A DNA stretch of 64,000 nucleotides, taken from Fomitopsis serialis. Its lineage: Eukaryota > Basidiomycota > Agaricomycetes > Polyporales > Fomitopsidaceae. Below the pieces are notes generated by a model. That model did no database searches and was not told the DNA's origin. It worked only from the letters and a program-made list of their open reading frames with translations. This document shows, one piece after another, positions 50,163 through 62,100 of this stretch. Position numbers and translations under genes: made by a program. The DNA lies in contig NW_025954983.1 of NCBI RefSeq assembly GCF_022376445.1, forward strand, positions 310,001-374,000, given 5' to 3'. Position 1 is the first letter of the stretch, and each line of letters opens with the position of its first letter.

Positions 50163-50762
50163 CTTCAATATCCGGTGGAAGAACCCTCGGGGGATATCTC
50201 GTGCTGTGTGTTGACACGCAGCTCATATATGATATAGAGTATGACTGCGGGCGAAGGTGACATCGTGCAGTACATTTCAATTGCATGATACCGAGTCAAC
50301 ATCTGCGCTGCCGGACGTTCGGAGGCGCTCCTGTCGTGTGCATGAGGTACCGAACCTTCTAAGACTTGTGTGTTTACCAACAGCATTGCTCTGACAATGG
50401 CAGCAGCGGCAGCTCAGTTTGCTCACACGCAAGCATATTTCTATAGCGCTTTATGCGTTCCTCGGAGTCTCATATCAGGTCCAGCTGACTACACTTTATC
50501 GAAGACGTGCCCCGTACCCCACCATATTTACTGTATAACCTGAGGGCTCTCTCGCTGTCGCCGGTAAGAGTCACAACTCGACAAGCCTGCACATTCTCTT
50601 CCTGATATAGAAATCGATCAGGCTATATCCTCGACAATCATCCTCGACGACCGCAGCTAGTACGAATCCCCCCTCATCCTCCTAGCAAGTAGTAGTAGCA
50701 ACGCTCCCAACTTCTACCAACAACATCGCAATCCCCGGTGTGCTTATCGCCCGCCGAATGCA
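50163..50762. other. Divergent promoter region, nothing recognised
   Basis: This lies between GNAT copy 1 (-) and riboflavin kinase (+). No convincing frame was seen. Confidence 0.4.
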
Positions 50763-51380
50763 ATGTCCACCGCCCGCCCACTCATCATCGGCCCCTCTAC
50801 GGGGCTCAAAGCACCCTACCCCCTGCAGATGGAAGGCAAAGTGATCAGCGGCTTCGGGCGTGGCTCCAAAGAACTAGGCATCCCCACCGCCAACCTCCCC
50901 ATCGACTACAACCTGACACCATGGATCGCCGATATCAAGTCCGGAGTATACTTTGGCTGGGCGTCCCTACGCCTACCGCCGTCACATCCGAACCAACCAA
51001 CGACATCATCAGACACCACCGCCACGACAACCACGGCCCCGGAGGCGCACTCCGGGTTCAGCGTATATCCCATGGTGATGTCGATCGGGTACAACAAGTT
51101 TTACAAGAACACGATGCGGTCGGCTGAGGTGCACGTACTCCACGAGTTCGGGGCTGACTTCTACGGCGTCGAGATGCGGCTGTTGATCACGGGGTTCATC
51201 AGGGAGGAGAAAGACTACGCCAATCTGGAGGTGCTGATCGAGGACATCAAACTGGACTGCGATGTGGCGCGCAAGAGCTTGGACCGCGAGGCTTGGGCAT
51301 TGCGGGAGACGGGCAGGGGCACGCTCGATGGGAGCTGGTTGGTGCGAGAAAGAACAGAGCAGAATAGGGCTGTAGTATAA
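50763..51380 (+). CDS. FMN1: Riboflavin kinase (FMN1)
   Basis: A single intron-free frame of 205 codons. MSTARPLIIGP is followed by the signature KVISGFGRGSKELGIPTANL, which forms the ATP/Mg-binding loop including the PTAN threonine-asparagine pair. KSGVYFGWASLR, MVMSIGYNKFYKNTMRSAEV, HVLHEFGADFYGVEMRLLIT and FIREEKDYANLEVLIEDIKL follow. The catalytic glutamate of the family lies in the SAEVHVL segment. A Ser/Thr/Pro-rich insert separates two strands. The enzyme phosphorylates riboflavin to FMN, the precursor of FAD. It stands between the two GNAT paralogues. Confidence 0.96.
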   Translation: MSTARPLIIGPSTGLKAPYPLQMEGKVISGFGRGSKELGIPTANLPIDYNLTPWIADIKSGVYFGWASLRLPPSHPNQPTTSSDTTATTTTAPEAHSGFSVYPMVMSIGYNKFYKNTMRSAEVHVLHEFGADFYGVEMRLLITGFIREEKDYANLEVLIEDIKLDCDVARKSLDREAWALRETGRGTLDGSWLVRERTEQNRAVV

Positions 51381-52336
51381 AGACATGAGAATTAGAGAAG
51401 TGATTGACGGGAGACACAGCGCTGGGGAATCTTGTGCTCGTTGCAGGCTGCTGACCAGTCCGGAGGAATAAGCAAGCATCCTCCACCTTAGACTCGCAAT
51501 GTCGTGTACTGTCATGTAGTTACCCCCATGGCAAACTCGGGATCGCCTTTTTCGTTGCGGAAGAAGACGACTTCTACGTCCTGTTTGCGTCGGAGAGAGA
51601 CTCGACCTTAGATCGGGGCATGGTCATTGGAAAATAGGAAAATAAAAAGACTCGCCTTGTAGCGCAAGCTTCAGCCACTTCCCGGACGAGCGGTCGACTC
51701 AATAAACTCGCCGACGCGAGCAGAGGTATAGACGTTGAGCATGATGCCGTCCCGCACTCGACTACGATAGGGCTGTCGGATCTTTGACTTGCTCGACGGC
51801 TCGGCGGTGATACGAGACATCAGGGTTATGCTGTGATCTCGAGGATATCAGGACTGAAGCGGACGGAAATAGTTCTGCGACCGTGAATAGGAGTATATGC
51901 ATTGTACGAACCAAGACCCGAATGTGTGAACGGCAAAGCAGCCTTTGCCGATAGAGTAGTATACCAAGAACGGTCCCGCCGTATATAGCTATCACTTTGC
52001 CACATACAGCGTCATTGATCCACAAGGTTAATTGATGGTCGGGCATCGACTCACCGAAAGCCTGGAAGTGTTTCCGCAAGTTCAGTCCTCGGTGGGTCTG
52101 TTTATGCATCATGTGCTGAGATGTCAGTCGATATGCAAGCGGCATCACCCCCAGGGTCACCAGTTGGAATAACTGGCCCGGGCTCCGAGTGTCGGCTGAC
52201 AAACATGAATTCAAAGTGTTGTATGCAGCTGCGTCGGACGGGCTGGTATATGGGATACCAGATACACAATAGTGGTTCACCATGACATGAGGTAGTCCAG
52301 GGATGTTGCTAGCGCAGGCTGTGATTCTCTGACCAT
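51381..52336. other. Spacer with a coding-like fragment (minus strand)
   Basis: A 173-codon minus-strand frame (51762-52283) is not recognised. In another minus frame, 51895-51955 reads KAALPFTHSGLGSYNAYT. This matches KAALLFKSSGLGSYNANT at 53840-53905, with many changes in third codon positions. The two places are probably remnants of, or exons from, a duplicated unidentified gene. Confidence 0.4.
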
Positions 52337-53397
52337 CTACATGAACACGAGCTGGTCAGATGGAGGGAGCATATCGAGGAGGCGCGAGATACGGACAATC
52401 TTCACAACAACTGGTGGCCTGGCCCAATTCGGGTTGGCCTCCCCCACCATATACTCGTGCACCGTGGCAAAGCCGAAGTGTTCGTAGAAGGCCGTGTTCT
52501 TGATGTTGGACGTCGATAGCCATGAGGCCAATCCGAGTTCGTCTGCCTGTTGTTGATTGTACGGTTTGCTTCCATGACATGTATACAGAGACGCACTCTG
52601 ACGTTCGCAGCTGCCATGAGGGCGCTTCCATAGCCTCTGTGTCGTTTCTCAGGTCGTGTGGCTAAACCATCCACTCGAAACATGTCTTGTTCTCTCTCGC
52701 CGAAGGCGGCTCGGATGGCCTGAGCCTGCTTTTGCCTCCACTCCTGAAACCGCTAGAAGACGACGTGGTCAGTACAGGTACGTGCGGCTGGAGACATAAG
52801 ATGAGACTCACTGCTTGTTGCTCTCGCGACAGTCCTCTGCAAAGGAGTTTAGACAGCCTATACAGAGTACGCTCTATTGGTCGAGCTTCCCGTCTAGGAA
52901 GCTGGCTAGTCATACAGCGGGCACATAGTTCAATCAAGCAATGATCATAGAATAGAGGATGCGGCGTACAACGTCAGTACTGCATCTCCGTTGTTTACTG
53001 TCATCGCAGATGCGCTATGCACTTTCGCGGCATACCATCCGAGCCGGGTATAACATCTTCTCCTGGAAGACTTTGGATACTGCGCAATGTGACCGAGAGG
53101 CATTTCTGTAAGTATCACAAGGTTCCAAGCGATTCTGGACTCACTGGACGATCTTCGATGTAGTCAAATAGCGGGTCGTCGGCAAATGCTGTGTCTGCCG
53201 TTACTGCTGCCTTGAAGATTCCCACTACAATGAGCTGCGCAATGTGAATCTGCCTCACAGCCAATCAAAATGACGTACTGTAACGCAGCGAGTGCACCTC
53301 GATGTTGCGCAGCGTGGCCGCCTCTTGATCGTTCCTCTTGCAGGTCATGAGTGGGGTCGTCTCGTCGCGTGAAATACGGCATTTCATCTTGAGTCGA
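52337..53397 (-). CDS. GNAT-family N-acetyltransferase (copy 2)
   Basis: MKCRISRDETTPLMTCKRND starts at 53397. Exons then give AVTADTAFADDPLFDYIEDR (the A...DDPL..Y block), and FRVDGLATRPEKRHRGYGSA with LMAAANVR (acetyl-CoA loop KRHRGYGSA). LGLASWLSTSNIKNTAFYEH and FGFATVHEYMVGEANPNW follow, with the stop at 52337. It is clearly paralogous to copy 1, with the same exon order, for example SWLxSSNxxNTxFYExxGF. The copies have diverged widely, so the duplication is old. The substrate is unknown. Confidence 0.75.
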
Positions 53398-54103
53398 CTT
53401 GTGAGGTGTCAATAACGCGCATACGGATGCCACTGTACAGGCACAGGAAAAACAGTCGGATTCAGGAGGAGGAGGAGGAGAAAGAGGAGGAGGAGGAGGA
53501 GGAGGAGGAGGAGGAGGAGGAGGAAAAAGGTACTAGATATGGGACAGGGCTTTATAGGGTTTCATGAGCCTGAGCCGTGGCATCGTGTACGTCCCAGGCA
53601 CACTTGCGTGCGCCTGATCGCGCTAGTCTCGACTTACGCGCATGCACAACGAATTTTTACGTTGACGGGCCCGTCGCTAGCGAGGTACGCGACTGACCGC
53701 CTGTCTGAAGAATACAGCATAAGTATTCGATCGTTCGCCTTCGAGAGGTAATCTCACCTTCTGCCGCTTGATTCCCGCGTGCGGTTTGGCCGGCGCTCGC
53801 TTGTGACCAGGGAAACCGCATCGATAGCGTTACATTGTTCTTGAGTATTTGCATTGTACGAACCGAGACCTGAACTTTTGAACAGCAAAGCAGCCTTTAT
53901 CGATCGGATCCCGGGCGACGACCTCGAACCATGCATTGCGTATGAAGGTCGCGTTACATGCTACACCAAGCCCATGTTGTCTGGACCAACACAGGTATAA
54001 GCCGTAGCCCAAAATCCGGAACCAGCAGAGGAGGACAGTGATACACGCACAACGTAGAGGGCTGCCCAGTGCGTAATCCGCACTCTTCATACCTGTGTTC
54101 CAC
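53398..54103. other. Intergenic with microsatellite and coding-like fragment
   Basis: This holds the (GGA)n tract and the KAALLFKSSGLGSYNANT fragment noted above. It ends with TCCAC, the target-site duplication of the retrotransposon. Confidence 0.4.
53463..53525 (+). repeat. (GGA)n microsatellite
   Basis: Purine-only triplet tract, GGA repeated with one AAAGA interruption near 53481, ending in GGAAAAAGG. It lies about 70 bp upstream of the GNAT copy 2 start codon. Confidence 0.9.
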
Positions 54104-54521
54104 TGTAACAAGACGAGTTACCGGACTTGCTACTGGGAGGGGTTCGGTCACTCAAGGTACGCTCACGTGACGGGTGATCAGTCCGTCTGGTTAGGTTCGG
54201 TAGAACGGGTGTGTATTACCAACTACGTTAACGTAACGAGAGGTAGTACAAGGGAAGCGCGCGAGAGAGGTAGAGAGAGAGAGAGTAGAGAGAGGAGAGA
54301 GGGAGAGACGTTTGGCCAGCAAAGCGTGTCGAACCTCGAGAACTCTTCATCCTTATATACTCGTATAAGGATCGCCTTAACGCCCGGCACAGCCCTTACG
54401 AGGCGATGCCTTTCAGCTACTAGACGAACGTCGTAAGTTCCAGCGGGTTCTCTACGGTTCGAGATGAATGTAGAATATACATTCATGTACTATATTATAA
54501 TACACATACTGAGTCGTTACA
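54104..54521 (-). repeat. 3' LTR of the retrotransposon
   Basis: 418 bp, TGTAAC...GTTACA. It contains a purine-rich GA stretch (about 54260-54310) and inverted repeats TCCTTATA/TATAAGGA and ATGAATGTA/TACATTCAT. It matches the right LTR at a constant offset of 8711. Confidence 0.97.
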
Positions 54522-54525
54522 ATTA

Positions 54526-54533
54526 CCCCCCTC
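54526..54533 (-). other. Polypurine tract of the retrotransposon
   Basis: On the minus strand GAGGGGGG lies four bases before the 3' LTR, the expected place for plus-strand DNA priming. Confidence 0.8.
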
Positions 54534-54660
54534 ACAAAGAAAGCGAGGTCTCCGAGTCGAGGGAAGGAAGGCAACGAAATATCAGTGAATCATGACGTGT
54601 AAAGAATGTGAGGCATAGCTAAGATGCGCAATATACAATTCTAAACAACCGACTCGATCC

Positions 54661-55819
54661 TTACCGACGCGATCCTATCCTCTCTCCATCCACCTTCTTG
54701 ATGTGGTCAAGAAACGCGCCCGCATTCCCGTGGTACTGCGGAGCACAGACGCGCAACTCGTCGATCTGGTGTACGAAGAGGTAGGGACGTCCTCGGCGGG
54801 CGCTGCCATGCCAGTAACGCTCGACAGCGCGTAACCCGTTGGCGTAAAGCGGGATGTCGACGTCGCGGAGCCATTCGCGGTTGTTATTGACGCAGTAGTC
54901 GATACCGTGTCGGTGAACAACGTGCTTGTGGACCCAGTTGATGGCGAGTCGAGGCGGAACGGGAGCGGAGCGTCGTCCGACGAGGAATTGGTCGTGCAGA
55001 GCGGCAAGACCGGCCTTGAGCGAGCTCAGCTCGTACGGCTTGATCTCCTCGAGAGCGTGCGCGACGCCGAGCTGGTTGAGGGAAAGGAAGTAAAGGATGT
55101 CGTGGAGGTTCTGCGGCGAAAGGGAGAAGGCATTCAATATCGGGGTGCGTAGGCGCCATGGACGATCGGCGATCGAGACTCTTGGGTGCCCCGAGGCGAT
55201 CGTGGAAGACGGATGGTTAACAGCGCGCTCCGTACGTCCGATAGGTCGACTGGCTCGCAGGAACTCTTGACGCAGGACCGCGGCGTACGACGGCGGTGGT
55301 GTGTTCCGCCGGGCCGCTAGGACAATGTCACCGTCCATGGGGACATCAGCGTCGCTCCCGTCGCGTGCTTGTAGAGACGCGGAAGCGGAGCGATCGGCCA
55401 GGTTGGCCTGTCCGTCCGACGAGGTCAAGACCGAAGTGGTGTCCGACACGTCAAGTACTGGAACAAATTGGGTGAGAACTGTGATTCACATTGTACCACT
55501 AGTTCGACTTACTATGTCCCAGCTGCCTGACAGGTGCGTCGCCTGCGACGCGTTCCGGCTTCAAGAGCAGTGGGGTATCTTCATCGACCTCGCCAGGCTC
55601 GCTGTCGGACTCGGGCAACGATGCAAGAGGCGGCATCGAAGAGAACGACATTAGGGAAGGGGCGGGCGAGTTAGGGCGAGTAAAAGGTGAGCGAACTTCG
55701 TTAACGACGTCGTCCCGTACTGAAGTCGCGCTGGGGATCGTGGGCATGACGGAGGGACTAGCAGACGACGCGGCCGAGTTGATGGCCAAAACGAGGTTGT
55801 CGAGAAGAGGCGCAGCCAT
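54661..55819 (-). CDS. Accessory two-exon gene inside the retrotransposon, unknown function
   Basis: This gene is in the same orientation as Gag-Pol, in the position where env would stand. The start MAAPLLDNLVLAINSAASSA at 55819 has context GACATGGCT and is preceded by a long pyrimidine-rich stretch typical of fungal promoters. Exon 1 (55819-55513) and exon 2 (55457-54661) are joined by a 55-nt intron (GTAAGT...TTCCAG) and sum to exactly 368 codons with stop. The first half is Ser/Pro/acidic and disordered, with TPPPSYAAVLRQEFL. The second half is globular-looking: ILYFLSLNQLGVAHALEEIK, HDQFLVGRR, INWVHKHVVHRHGIDY and AVERYWHGSARRGRPYLFVH. No signal peptide or membrane span is visible, so it is not a typical envelope. 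It may be a captured host gene or a lineage-specific element gene. Confidence 0.7.
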
Positions 55820-56184
55820 GTCGAAGAGGAAGGGAAGTGAAGACAAGACAAAAGGTGTAGGTTGTTGAAAGGGAAAGGGGGAAGGGGAACGGGGAAAGGG
55901 GCGAAGAGCGAAGGGGAGAGGAGCGAACGGTAAACTTCTGGTGGGACCAGGAGTGAGGAACTTAGTGAGTGCCCTCGCCTCTTATATCGCAGGTGTATGC
56001 GGCAGACCAAATGCAACAGGCTCGGCCAGCGAACCGAGTTCAGAGGTCGCAAAGGCTACCGTTCCTCAATGACGGAGCCTGGTTGCCAATAAAGATTAGT
56101 ATGGTGAGTCATTGTCCGTTGTTCATTTCCGTCGTTGGACTGTTCGAGTGGAGCATCCTTGTGCTGTCCTCGGAAATGAACACA

Positions 56185-59100
56185 TTAAACCACGATTCGA
56201 TGCTTCGCTTCGTATTGTCGAACAATGCGAGATGCTCCAACCCGTAATTCATCGCGAGTCAACCACTCTCGCTCGTGTTCAGGCATACCCACGAAATTAA
56301 CCAGATACCAATGTACGACGTTACCCGACCGACGATCGGTGCGTTGATCGTGGTCAAGTATCTGGTCAATCTCATAGTGGTCGTCTTGTCCGTCGACCAC
56401 TATGGGAGGTGGTATAGATCGTTTTCGTTTCGAAAACTCGTCAGGCGAGTCTACGTATCTCTCAAGATACTCAGAATTGATAGCCTCGTGTATGTCGAAC
56501 TGTGGAGGCAAGTCCAACACGTAAGAATTGTTGTTCAACTTTTCTTTGACGCGAAACGGGCCTATCCATTTAGGCAGCAATTTCCGTGTTTTGCGCTTTT
56601 TCTGCCATGGAGGATTCAAGTGCTTTGTCGAAAGCTTTACCAACTCACCGACCTCGAATATCATCTCACGTCGTTGAGAGTTAAAGTGTTTCGCTTGACT
56701 CTCCTGTGCCCTGCTGATCGCGTCTTCTGCAGATCGAATCTGAGCATGAACGTGCTCAAGGAAATCATCGACCGCAGGCAAGTGATCGCCCTCGTTGTCT
56801 GCAATATTGTGGACGAAGCGTGGCGTGAATCCATAGTCCAATTCAAATGGACTGAACCCAGTCGATGCGTTCACACCTCGATTGTAGGCGATCTCCAAAA
56901 TAGGTAGTAAGTCGATCCAATTCTTCTGGTCATACTTAATGTAATGACGAAGCATATCCTTGAGCACACGTACCATGCGCTCTGATTGGCCATCGGTTTG
57001 GGGATGGTTCGCGGTGGACATGGCGAGCTTTGTACCAAGACGCTTGAACAGAGTGCGCCAAAACCGTGAGGTGAATTTTGAGTCTCTGTCTGATATTATC
57101 ACTTGAGGTAATCCATGCAGTCTTACGACTTCACGAAAAAATGCTTGTGCAGTGTCTTCGGCCGTGTCCGACTTTCTGACAGGAATAAAATGGGTATGTT
57201 TCGTCAATTTATCAACTACGATCATAATCATATCAAGCCCATTAGGTGTCCCTGCAAATGGTCCCGCGAAGTCCATCGTGACGGTGTGCCATCTGCCCGG
57301 TGCAATCACATGGGGTAATAGTAGCCCAGCAGTCTTCTGATTAGAAGATTTGTTAAGTTGGCATGATTCGCAGGAGCGAACGTAAGAACGTATGTCCTTG
57401 CTGAGTCGGGGCCAATAGTATGTATGGCTAACCGCATTCAGTGTTCTATCAGCACCGGCATGCCCCGATACTTCGGCGTCATGGAAGTCGTGAAGAATGT
57501 CGAGTCGTAAGTCCTTGTACCTCGGTATGCACAGGACGCGACCTTTCCCAGAAGAGTGTCGACGGAACAACAACCCGTCTTCGGCTTCATAGTGCTGAAG
57601 GTGAGCTCGTGGTTTGTCCTGCTCAAACAATTCTAATATGGGCGCAAAGTATTCGTCTTGTAGGTATCCCTCTTGGATCTCTTTCAAGAACGTAGACTTC
57701 GGAGTTAGAGTGGTCACGGTCAATATCTCAGCTTCCTGTGGTGCCGATTCTGGTATGGGCGCACGCGAGAGTGCATCAACATTTGAATGCGTACGTCCAG
57801 GTCTATGCTCAATCTTGGCTGAATGTTGATATGGGAGTAGCTCCAACGACCATCGCTTGAGACGAGCGTTCGTGCCTTTGTAGTTCCAAATCCATTGTAA
57901 TGCAATATGGTCCGTCACGACCTTAAGTTCTGATGTTCCATCTATGTATGGATGAAATTTGCGTAAAGCCCAGACCACCGCCAAGCACTCCAGTTCTGTT
58001 GCGCTGTATCCTTCCTCAGCCGCAGACAATTGTCTAGAGATGGCGGCGACCATATGTTCCTTGCCGTCGGTGCCTATTTGGGCTAACACACCCCCAATCC
58101 CTATCTTGGATCCATCGGTGTAGATCAGGAATGGTCGTTCGTAGTTTGGATGGGCCAATATGGGTTCTGCTGCTAACTTTCCACGGAGAGTTTCAAAGGC
58201 GTCTTGACATAAAGCAGACCATACAAACGGGGTCTCCTTCGATAGGAGGGCCGTTAATGGGCGCGCAATTTTTGCATAATCGCGAATAAAGCGACGGTAA
58301 TATCCCGTCATGCCTAAGAAAATCTGTATGTCCTTGACTGACTTTGGGACTGGAAATTGTAGGATCGCTCGTACGTTCTCTTCCTTCATCCCGATCCCTA
58401 GGCGACTTACATGGTGTCCTAAGGCATGTATTTCTTGGTAGCAAACATGAGACTTCGGCAATGAAAGTGTGAATCCGGACGCTCGAATTCGGTCCAGTAC
58501 CTGCTCAAGATGCTTGAGGTGATGCTCGAAATCGGCAGAATAAACAACTATGTCATCAATATAAACTACAGCAAATTTCCACTTAATCTTCCCTAAGACT
58601 TTGTCCATAGCCCGTTGGAAGATCGACGGTCCATTCCGTATGCCAAACGGCATTCGTTTGTATTGGTACAGACCTTGATGAGTGCGAAACGCGGTCTTCT
58701 CGCGATCCGCCTCGTCGGGAATACCTATCTGGTGAAAGCCAGAGTTAGCGTCGAAAGTGGAGAAGAAGCGTTTACCTTCGAACTGATTAAGGTAGTCGTC
58801 AATCCGTGGAAGCGGATATTGATCTGGCTTCGTTACTGCATTCAGCTTTCGAAAGTCGATGCAGAATCTGACCTTGTCCTTTTGTGCAATGAGCACGACA
58901 TTCGACGCCCAAGGCGACTCCGATTCTTCGATAACATTATCCGCGAGAAGCTTGGCCACAGTTTCTTCGATGATCTGCCGTCCTTTAGGAGATGCGTGAT
59001 ACGGAGCTGTCGAGATTGGAGGTGAGTCACCTGTTTCAAGCCGAACTTCACCCACTGTAGTGTTGCCCAACTTCCGTGATCCGTATGCGAATGCGTGTCG

Positions 59101-62100
59101 ATGCCGAGTCAAGACTTCGAGGACTTGTTCCCGCTCTTTGGGAGTCAGGCTCGGGTTCAGATCTATATCAGTTAGTGCTCGGCGAAACTCCTGTAGGTCA
59201 TTCTTATCAGCTATACTGACAGTGTTGGACTCGCTCATTCGAGGCGTCTTGCTGACGTCTACTAACGGATGAACAGTGCCGAGGATATCTCCGATGTACA
59301 GTGTCATCGGAAATGGCTCCATATTGACAACCTGTACATGATGTTGAGGCGAAGAAGACTTACCTATACTTTTCGCTGCCGAGATTGCCTTGAATCCATC
59401 TTTCAAGGGTTCTGGTTCTAGGTAGTATAGCGGTGCTGGGATCGGTCCTATTATTCTGGCAGGGATCTGGGCAGAGTGGAACGCTCTCACCGTGAACGTC
59501 TCTGCAACTCGCATCGTCGTTATTTGCTGTTTACGGCAGACCATACTAATAATTATATTCTTCCCGCCCTCGGCACGGAGGGCCAGCTGTTGGTTTTGCA
59601 GGTTAACGACTGCATTGTAGAAATCCAAAAAGTCGTTACCTAGTATGATTCGAGAGTCCTGAGCAGGATTCATGTACAGCTTCGTGGGGAGAATATGGTT
59701 CTGTCCCTTTAGATCCGTAAAAGTGAGATTGAGAGAGACGTACGAAGTGATAAAGCTGTTACCGGAAACGCCATGTAGTTCTATAAGCGGGCATTGTTGT
59801 CTCACTGCCTGCGGTAGAAACTTCTGGAGTATCGAACGATCAATCAGCGAAATTGACGATCCTGTGTCTACCAGAGCTCGAAAAGCCCTGTCAGAGTTAG
59901 ACCCATCGATCGCAACCTGTATAAAAGCTGGTGTCTTACTCATAAAGGCGGAAGCGTCCGGCCCTGTGTCTTCATTTCCGTTTACGACTTCTGGAAGAAT
60001 TTGTTTATGAGTTGTCTTCTTCTGATCTGATAAGGTGCGCTTTGTCGGCGGCTTCTTCCTCAGAACTCTCCTTTTGGGAGTAGTGCCTTGTATAGGAATG
60101 CTAGTGTTGAGCGACTGACCTGCTGAGGAATCCGTGACGTCGCGAACCATTCGTCGAGTCATGATGGCGTTTGTATCGGCCACTAGGTACGCATTTGCCG
60201 AAAGGCTCGTAGCGTCCCCTTCTTCCTCTGAATCATACTGATCGTATGATGTTTCCGCTTCGTCTTCTGGTTGCTCGTCTTCGGTGAGTGCCAGTTCTTC
60301 AGTGTCTCTTCCATCAGACTCCTTGGGTTCCACTGTGTTAGTCTTCGCACGCCAGTTCTGGTTCGGTTTCGAATTTATTGGCGTGTTCCGCTTCCACTGG
60401 TTTTGATTCGAATTCGTTGTATTTTGGATGAACCCGGTACGAGGAGTTGGTCTCTGACTGTTGTTATCAGATGGGTTAGACGGTCGATACCCAGAGGTAG
60501 GGTTATAATTCGTGCCTTTCGATTGAGACGTACTGGTATTGTTATTGGACCAGTCGCGATCGCGATTCTGCCATCGTGGTTGGTTCGTATTCCCGTTGTT
60601 TGTATTGTTCTGGGAGTAGTTACCCCCTCTTGAAGGCTGGTTCCTTGGTCTCCAAGGACCTGAAGAGATTGCGTTGTTTGTATGAGCGGAACTGTTATTC
60701 GGCGGATTAGATCGGAATTGTCCATATTGCGCCAACAATCCCAGCTCCATGTCCATTACGTACCGTTTGAAATCGGCCAAAGAGATCGCCGGATTAGCGT
60801 TGTATCCCGTACCCGCTTTGATGAGCGCATGCATGCTCTGCGGTATGCCGAGCAGAAGGTCACTGATTAATGTTTGACTGGTCGCTGACTCACCTAATAC
60901 AGCGTTCTGCAACCTCCGTCGGTCAGTGTAATATTGGGAGAATGTTTCGCCCTTGTGCCAGCGACGCATGCGAAGCTGTTCCGCCATGCTAACGTCGTAG
61001 TTGGCCTTCCGGAACTCTCGGCGTAATATCGCTTGCCAATCTGACCAGCTTGTGAGTTGAGCTAGGTCAGTCTGCGATAGTGTGTTAAACCACTTAAACG
61101 CCGAACCTCGTAATATTAGAGGCAGACAACGTAAGATTACGTTGTCATCGACACCTGTATAGCGAGCAATGTTAGAAATCTGACCAATCCAATCGTCAAT
61201 ATCATCACCATCATTGGCGAAGAACTTCGGCAGGTCACTATGCTTCAGTTTGTTTTTTTCATTGTTCGAACTACTTGTACCGGATAGCGCGGTGTATGGG
61301 TTCGTAGGAGCGTATGAATACGGTACATAGCCAGAGGGTACTGACTGCGGCATAGTATACATCCCCGATGTCGGCACGTGGGCCGCCTGTGGTATACCGC
61401 CAGCCAGAGCGCCGGAGATCGAAGACGGGAACGGTGCTGGAGGACCCTGCCGTGACGTTTGCGGTTGTGGTGGCGATGGAGGTGGCGGCGATGGAGGCGG
61501 TGGCACCGGCTGTTGCGAGCGAAGATGGTGGAAGTGGGGCGGTTCGTGATATCGCGCTGACAGGGGTGAGTCAGCCGTGAGCGGCGATGCAAAAGAAACG
61601 TGTGGCGCATGCTGCGTCGGGGGTGCCTGCGGTTGCGTATAGGACTGCTGTATGGCTGTAAGAAGTTCGGAACGTACCAATGCGACAGCTTCGGTCAGGT
61701 CATCACGCAATTCTGACATACATGCGCTGATCTCCTGGGCCATCGAGGACCGTGTCGGAAGGTTGACGCAGATGTCTGACAACCTGTAGATATCGCGTCT
61801 GATAACGTCCGTGTTCTCGGTACAGTTGCACTTACAGAGGCATCCCGGCACCTCCTGCGCTGGATCGGCTTGCGTCCCCGCATGGCCTGGCCGAGGCGAA
61901 GGCGGGGTGTGCCCTGCACCTCGTGTGGTCGTTGAGAACGTGGCTGATGCGCCTGTTGCATCACCCTCGTGTGATGTACTGTGTCGACGGGACGAGCGAG
62001 AATTGTTGTCGTTCCGTAGGTCGTCCACGGCGTGCTGTATGTCGTCCAGGCGGCAGCGTATCTCGTGATGATCGGAACCAAGCTCCTCGGAGTGTCGAGT

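Noticed and set aside
53463..53525. GGA tract as a coding Glu/Gly-rich repeat
   Set aside because: No surrounding open frame or splice context; a plain microsatellite explains it.
54223..54486. Reading frames inside the LTRs, present in both copies (54223-54486 and 62934-63197)
   Set aside because: Both are simply the repeated LTR sequence; the peptide is Leu/Ser-rich from the GA tract and has no domain.
56275..56907. Plus-strand frame of 210 codons opposite the integrase
   Set aside because: It is antisense to the intact Gag-Pol frame and carries no recognisable features.
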